This document shows positions 62,233 to 64,000 of a stretch of DNA of 64,000 bases, piece after piece. Both the position numbers and the translations under genes were made by a program. The stretch is from Lentimonas sp. CC4 (GTDB taxonomy: Bacteria > Verrucomicrobiota > Verrucomicrobiia > Opitutales > Coraliomargaritaceae). Each line of letters starts with the position of its first letter. Positions within the stretch are counted from its first letter, which is position 1. The notes under the pieces were generated by a model, which saw only the letters and a program-made list of their open reading frames with translations, was not told where the DNA came from and did no database searches. Location of the stretch: NCBI RefSeq assembly GCF_902728235.1, contig NZ_CACVBO010000002.1, positions 434,001-498,000 of the forward strand, read 5' to 3'.

Positions 62233-63609
62233 ATGAAAAAATACTCAATATTCTGTGCGGCGCTCTTATCTGCGTTCGCGATGTTCTTCTTCACTGCTTG
62301 TCAATCGACACGATCCGTGAGCACTGACGTGACTGAGGTGGGCGCCGTCGGTGATGGCGTCACACTGAACACCAAAGCCTTGCAGGCTGCAATCGACGCA
62401 TGCCCGAAGGGTGGGGTCGTCTTAGTCCCCGCAGGGCAATACGTAACAGGCACGCTCTGGCTAAAAAGCGATATGGAGCTACGCCTTGCCGAAGGTGCAG
62501 TGCTACTCGGTAGCACGAATATCGACGACTACTCACGCGACAACCAAGGCGCAATCGAGGCACCTGCGTTCGACGAATGTCTGATCTACGCTGAAAATGC
62601 GAAGAATGTCAGTATCACAGGTGGGGGCGTCATTGATGGACGCGGCACGAAGGAGCACTTTCCTATCGGCGATCGCAAAGCCTATAACGACCGCCCGATG
62701 TTGATTCGGTTCGTCGATTGTGACGGAGTGACCTTTGAGAATGTGAGCTTTATGAATGCTGCGTCGTGGTGCACACATCTGGTCAACTGCGATAATGTTG
62801 TGGCTCGCAATGTGACCATTGATAGTCAAGTGAATCGTAATAATGACGGCTTTGACTTGGATGGTTGTAAGAATGTATTGATCGAAGACTGCGACATTCG
62901 CACAGGAGATGATTCGATTTGCCCAAAGAGCACAACGGAGCGACTTTGTGAGAACATTGTGGTGCGTAATTGTCGCATCACCAGCCACACCTCCGCGTTC
63001 AAGTGCGGCACCTCATCGCGTGGCGGGTTTAAAAATCTACACGTGTATGACTGCGAGTTTTACGACGTAGGCATGGGCGCGATTAAGCTACAGATCGTTG
63101 ATGGCGGCATGATGGAAGATGTCCTGATCGAGGACATTAAGATCACTGGCAGTGAAGGGCCTCTCTTTGTGCGTCTCGGCAGCCGTGGACGTGAATACGA
63201 CAAACCAACCGAGCAGATTCAAGGTAAGGATGCAAAACCTGAAGGTGTGCCGACCGGTTCTATGAAGGGCATCACGATTCGCAATATTACCGCGGAAGTG
63301 GTGACTGAAGATCGCAAGCGTTCCGGAATTATGATTACCGGCGTTCCTGACCACTACATTGAGGATGTCCTGCTTGAAAATATCACGATTTCCTATCCCG
63401 GCGGTGGCACTGCGGAGGAAGCAAAAAATGTCGTGGATGAAGACATCGCCCGCTACCCGGAGCAGTTCTTCTTCGGGGTGCTGCCTTCATGGGGCGCTTA
63501 CATTCGCCATGCGAAGAACGTCGAGTTTAAGAACGTCAACATGTATACTCGTGCTCCAGATGCACGTCAGCGCCTCGTGTTAGAGGATGTGGTCGATTTC
63601 AAAGAGTAG
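62233..63609 (+). CDS. GH28-type glycoside hydrolase, predicted lipoprotein
   Basis: A protein of 458 residues. The N-terminus has a lipobox (FTAC, Cys23), so it is probably lipid-anchored, unlike the secreted paralogue at 2315. GH28 motifs: VTEVGAVGDG, NNDGFDLDGC near 201, and TGDDSICPKS near 224; KCGTSSRGG again replaces the usual GHG. The shared C-terminus (YPEQFFFGVLPSWGAYIRHAKN) with the product at 2315 is striking, so the two are true paralogues at opposite ends of the locus. It starts 4 bp after the GH95 stop. Confidence 0.9.
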   Translation: MKKYSIFCAALLSAFAMFFFTACQSTRSVSTDVTEVGAVGDGVTLNTKALQAAIDACPKGGVVLVPAGQYVTGTLWLKSDMELRLAEGAVLLGSTNIDDYSRDNQGAIEAPAFDECLIYAENAKNVSITGGGVIDGRGTKEHFPIGDRKAYNDRPMLIRFVDCDGVTFENVSFMNAASWCTHLVNCDNVVARNVTIDSQVNRNNDGFDLDGCKNVLIEDCDIRTGDDSICPKSTTERLCENIVVRNCRITSHTSAFKCGTSSRGGFKNLHVYDCEFYDVGMGAIKLQIVDGGMMEDVLIEDIKITGSEGPLFVRLGSRGREYDKPTEQIQGKDAKPEGVPTGSMKGITIRNITAEVVTEDRKRSGIMITGVPDHYIEDVLLENITISYPGGGTAEEAKNVVDEDIARYPEQFFFGVLPSWGAYIRHAKNVEFKNVNMYTRAPDARQRLVLEDVVDFKE

Positions 63610-63945
63610 CGATTTTTCTGAGGTTTCGAATACACGATGCTCTGAGCTGGCTAAGAACCGGCCTGAAGCACGCTGGCCTTGAGACTCAAGGCCATGAAAC
63701 GAATCAAAGTAGGGCCCTGTTCAACATCCGAGATGATGAACAGGGTCGTATTATTTATAGCAAAAACTGTAGTGAATCTCGCGCGGATCTTTGCGGATGT
63801 GGGTGCGTGCAGCGCTTTTTGACCAAAAGATAAAGTGTTCACGGGATGTTCAGTTGAGGAAATTAACTGTAAGCTTGGGAAAAATTGATGCCAAGTGCCT
63901 CAATCTTCCATTAATATCTCTGCTGAAATCGAGAAATACATTACG
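63610..63945. other. Intergenic stretch with two hairpins
   Basis: Two stem-loops (63675-63693 and 63715-63745). From 63746 to 63945 no repeat or operator of the regulon is seen, and no small gene is supported. Confidence 0.5.
63675..63745 (+). terminator. Probable terminator region, two hairpins
   Basis: GGCCTTGA-GAC-TCAAGGCC at 63675-63693 and CCCTGTTCA / TGAACAGGG at 63715-63745 (9-bp perfect stem), the latter followed by an AT-rich but not poly-T run. They lie 65-135 bp after the GH28 stop. Confidence 0.55.
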
Positions 63946-64000
63946 ATGAATAAGACACAACTTTGCACCCTTGTTGCTGTGCTCGCCTCGTCACTTTTGA
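63946..64000 (+). CDS. Partial secreted-protein gene cut by the window edge
   Basis: An ATG at 63946 opens a frame of 18 complete codons: MNKTQLCTLVAVLASSLL, a typical signal peptide start. Everything beyond is outside the window. The start is close in style to the other exported proteins here. Confidence 0.5.
   Translation, partial: MNKTQLCTLVAVLASSLL

Noticed and set aside
63651-63842. 63-codon minus-strand frame after the last GH28 gene
   Set aside because: It lies over the two terminator hairpins and has no start signal or similarity.
1-64000. CRISPR arrays, tRNA or rRNA genes
   Set aside because: No regularly spaced short repeats, cloverleaf or rRNA-like sequence was seen on reading.

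Overview
The window looks like a chromosomal polysaccharide-degradation locus of a marine Verrucomicrobiota bacterium, probably of the Opitutae/Puniceicoccales-Coraliomargarita-Lentimonas type. The evidence is the combination of many secreted Cys-type sulfatases, GH29 and GH95 fucosidases, GH28-type beta-helix proteins, DUF2961 (GH172) proteins, carbohydrate esterases and repeated small PEP-CTERM proteins. The enzyme set points to a sulfated, acetylated, fucose-rich polysaccharide such as algal fucoidan. That substrate is an inference from families. No SusC/SusD pair, transporter, sulfatase-maturing enzyme or fucose catabolism gene is visible here.

Layout. 1-2.3 kb: a truncated secreted-protein gene, a small DUF6869-like gene between direct repeats, and a 1.4 kb non-coding stretch with roughly 100-bp tandem repeats. 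2.3-8.5 kb: GH28, a large secreted protein of unrecognised family, and a sulfatase. 8.5-10.7 kb: a TonB-like/PA14 envelope protein on the minus strand, then debris of GH30 genes. 10.7-17.8 kb: a second member of the unrecognised family, an overlapping LamG/CBM-like gene, and two PEP-CTERM genes that arose by a segmental duplication. 18.1-22.4 kb: sulfatase plus GH29. 23-26.7 kb: two PEP-CTERM genes and a two-domain esterase. 26.9-29.6 kb (minus): a NarL-type response regulator and a histidine kinase with a discoidin-like sensor region. 29.8-31.5 kb: two PEP-CTERM genes. 31.5-47.1 kb: four GH172 domains in three genes, a 1637-residue GH141-like beta-helix protein and a sulfatase. 47.1-52.1 kb: three sulfatases. 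52.4-63.6 kb: two esterases, GH29, a beta-propeller glycosidase-like protein, GH95 and GH28. A last gene is cut by the right edge.

Almost every real CDS starts with a signal peptide, so degradation is likely extracytoplasmic: sulfatases and esterases would strip substituents, and GH29, GH95, GH28, GH172 and GH141-like enzymes would trim the backbone and branches.

The most striking feature is regulatory. Fifteen transcription starts carry a 16-bp palindrome made of two 5-bp half sites with a 6-bp spacer, types TCGCG/CGCGA and TGACA/TGTCA. In fourteen of them it is centred about 30-32 bp upstream of a GGTATANT-like -10 box, i.e. near -42. This is the geometry of a class II activator site of the CRP/FNR kind and it suggests one regulon covering the whole locus. 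Other notable items are two copies of a MITE-like element with inverted ends, a protein with two complete GH172 domains, and a family of large secreted proteins I cannot assign.
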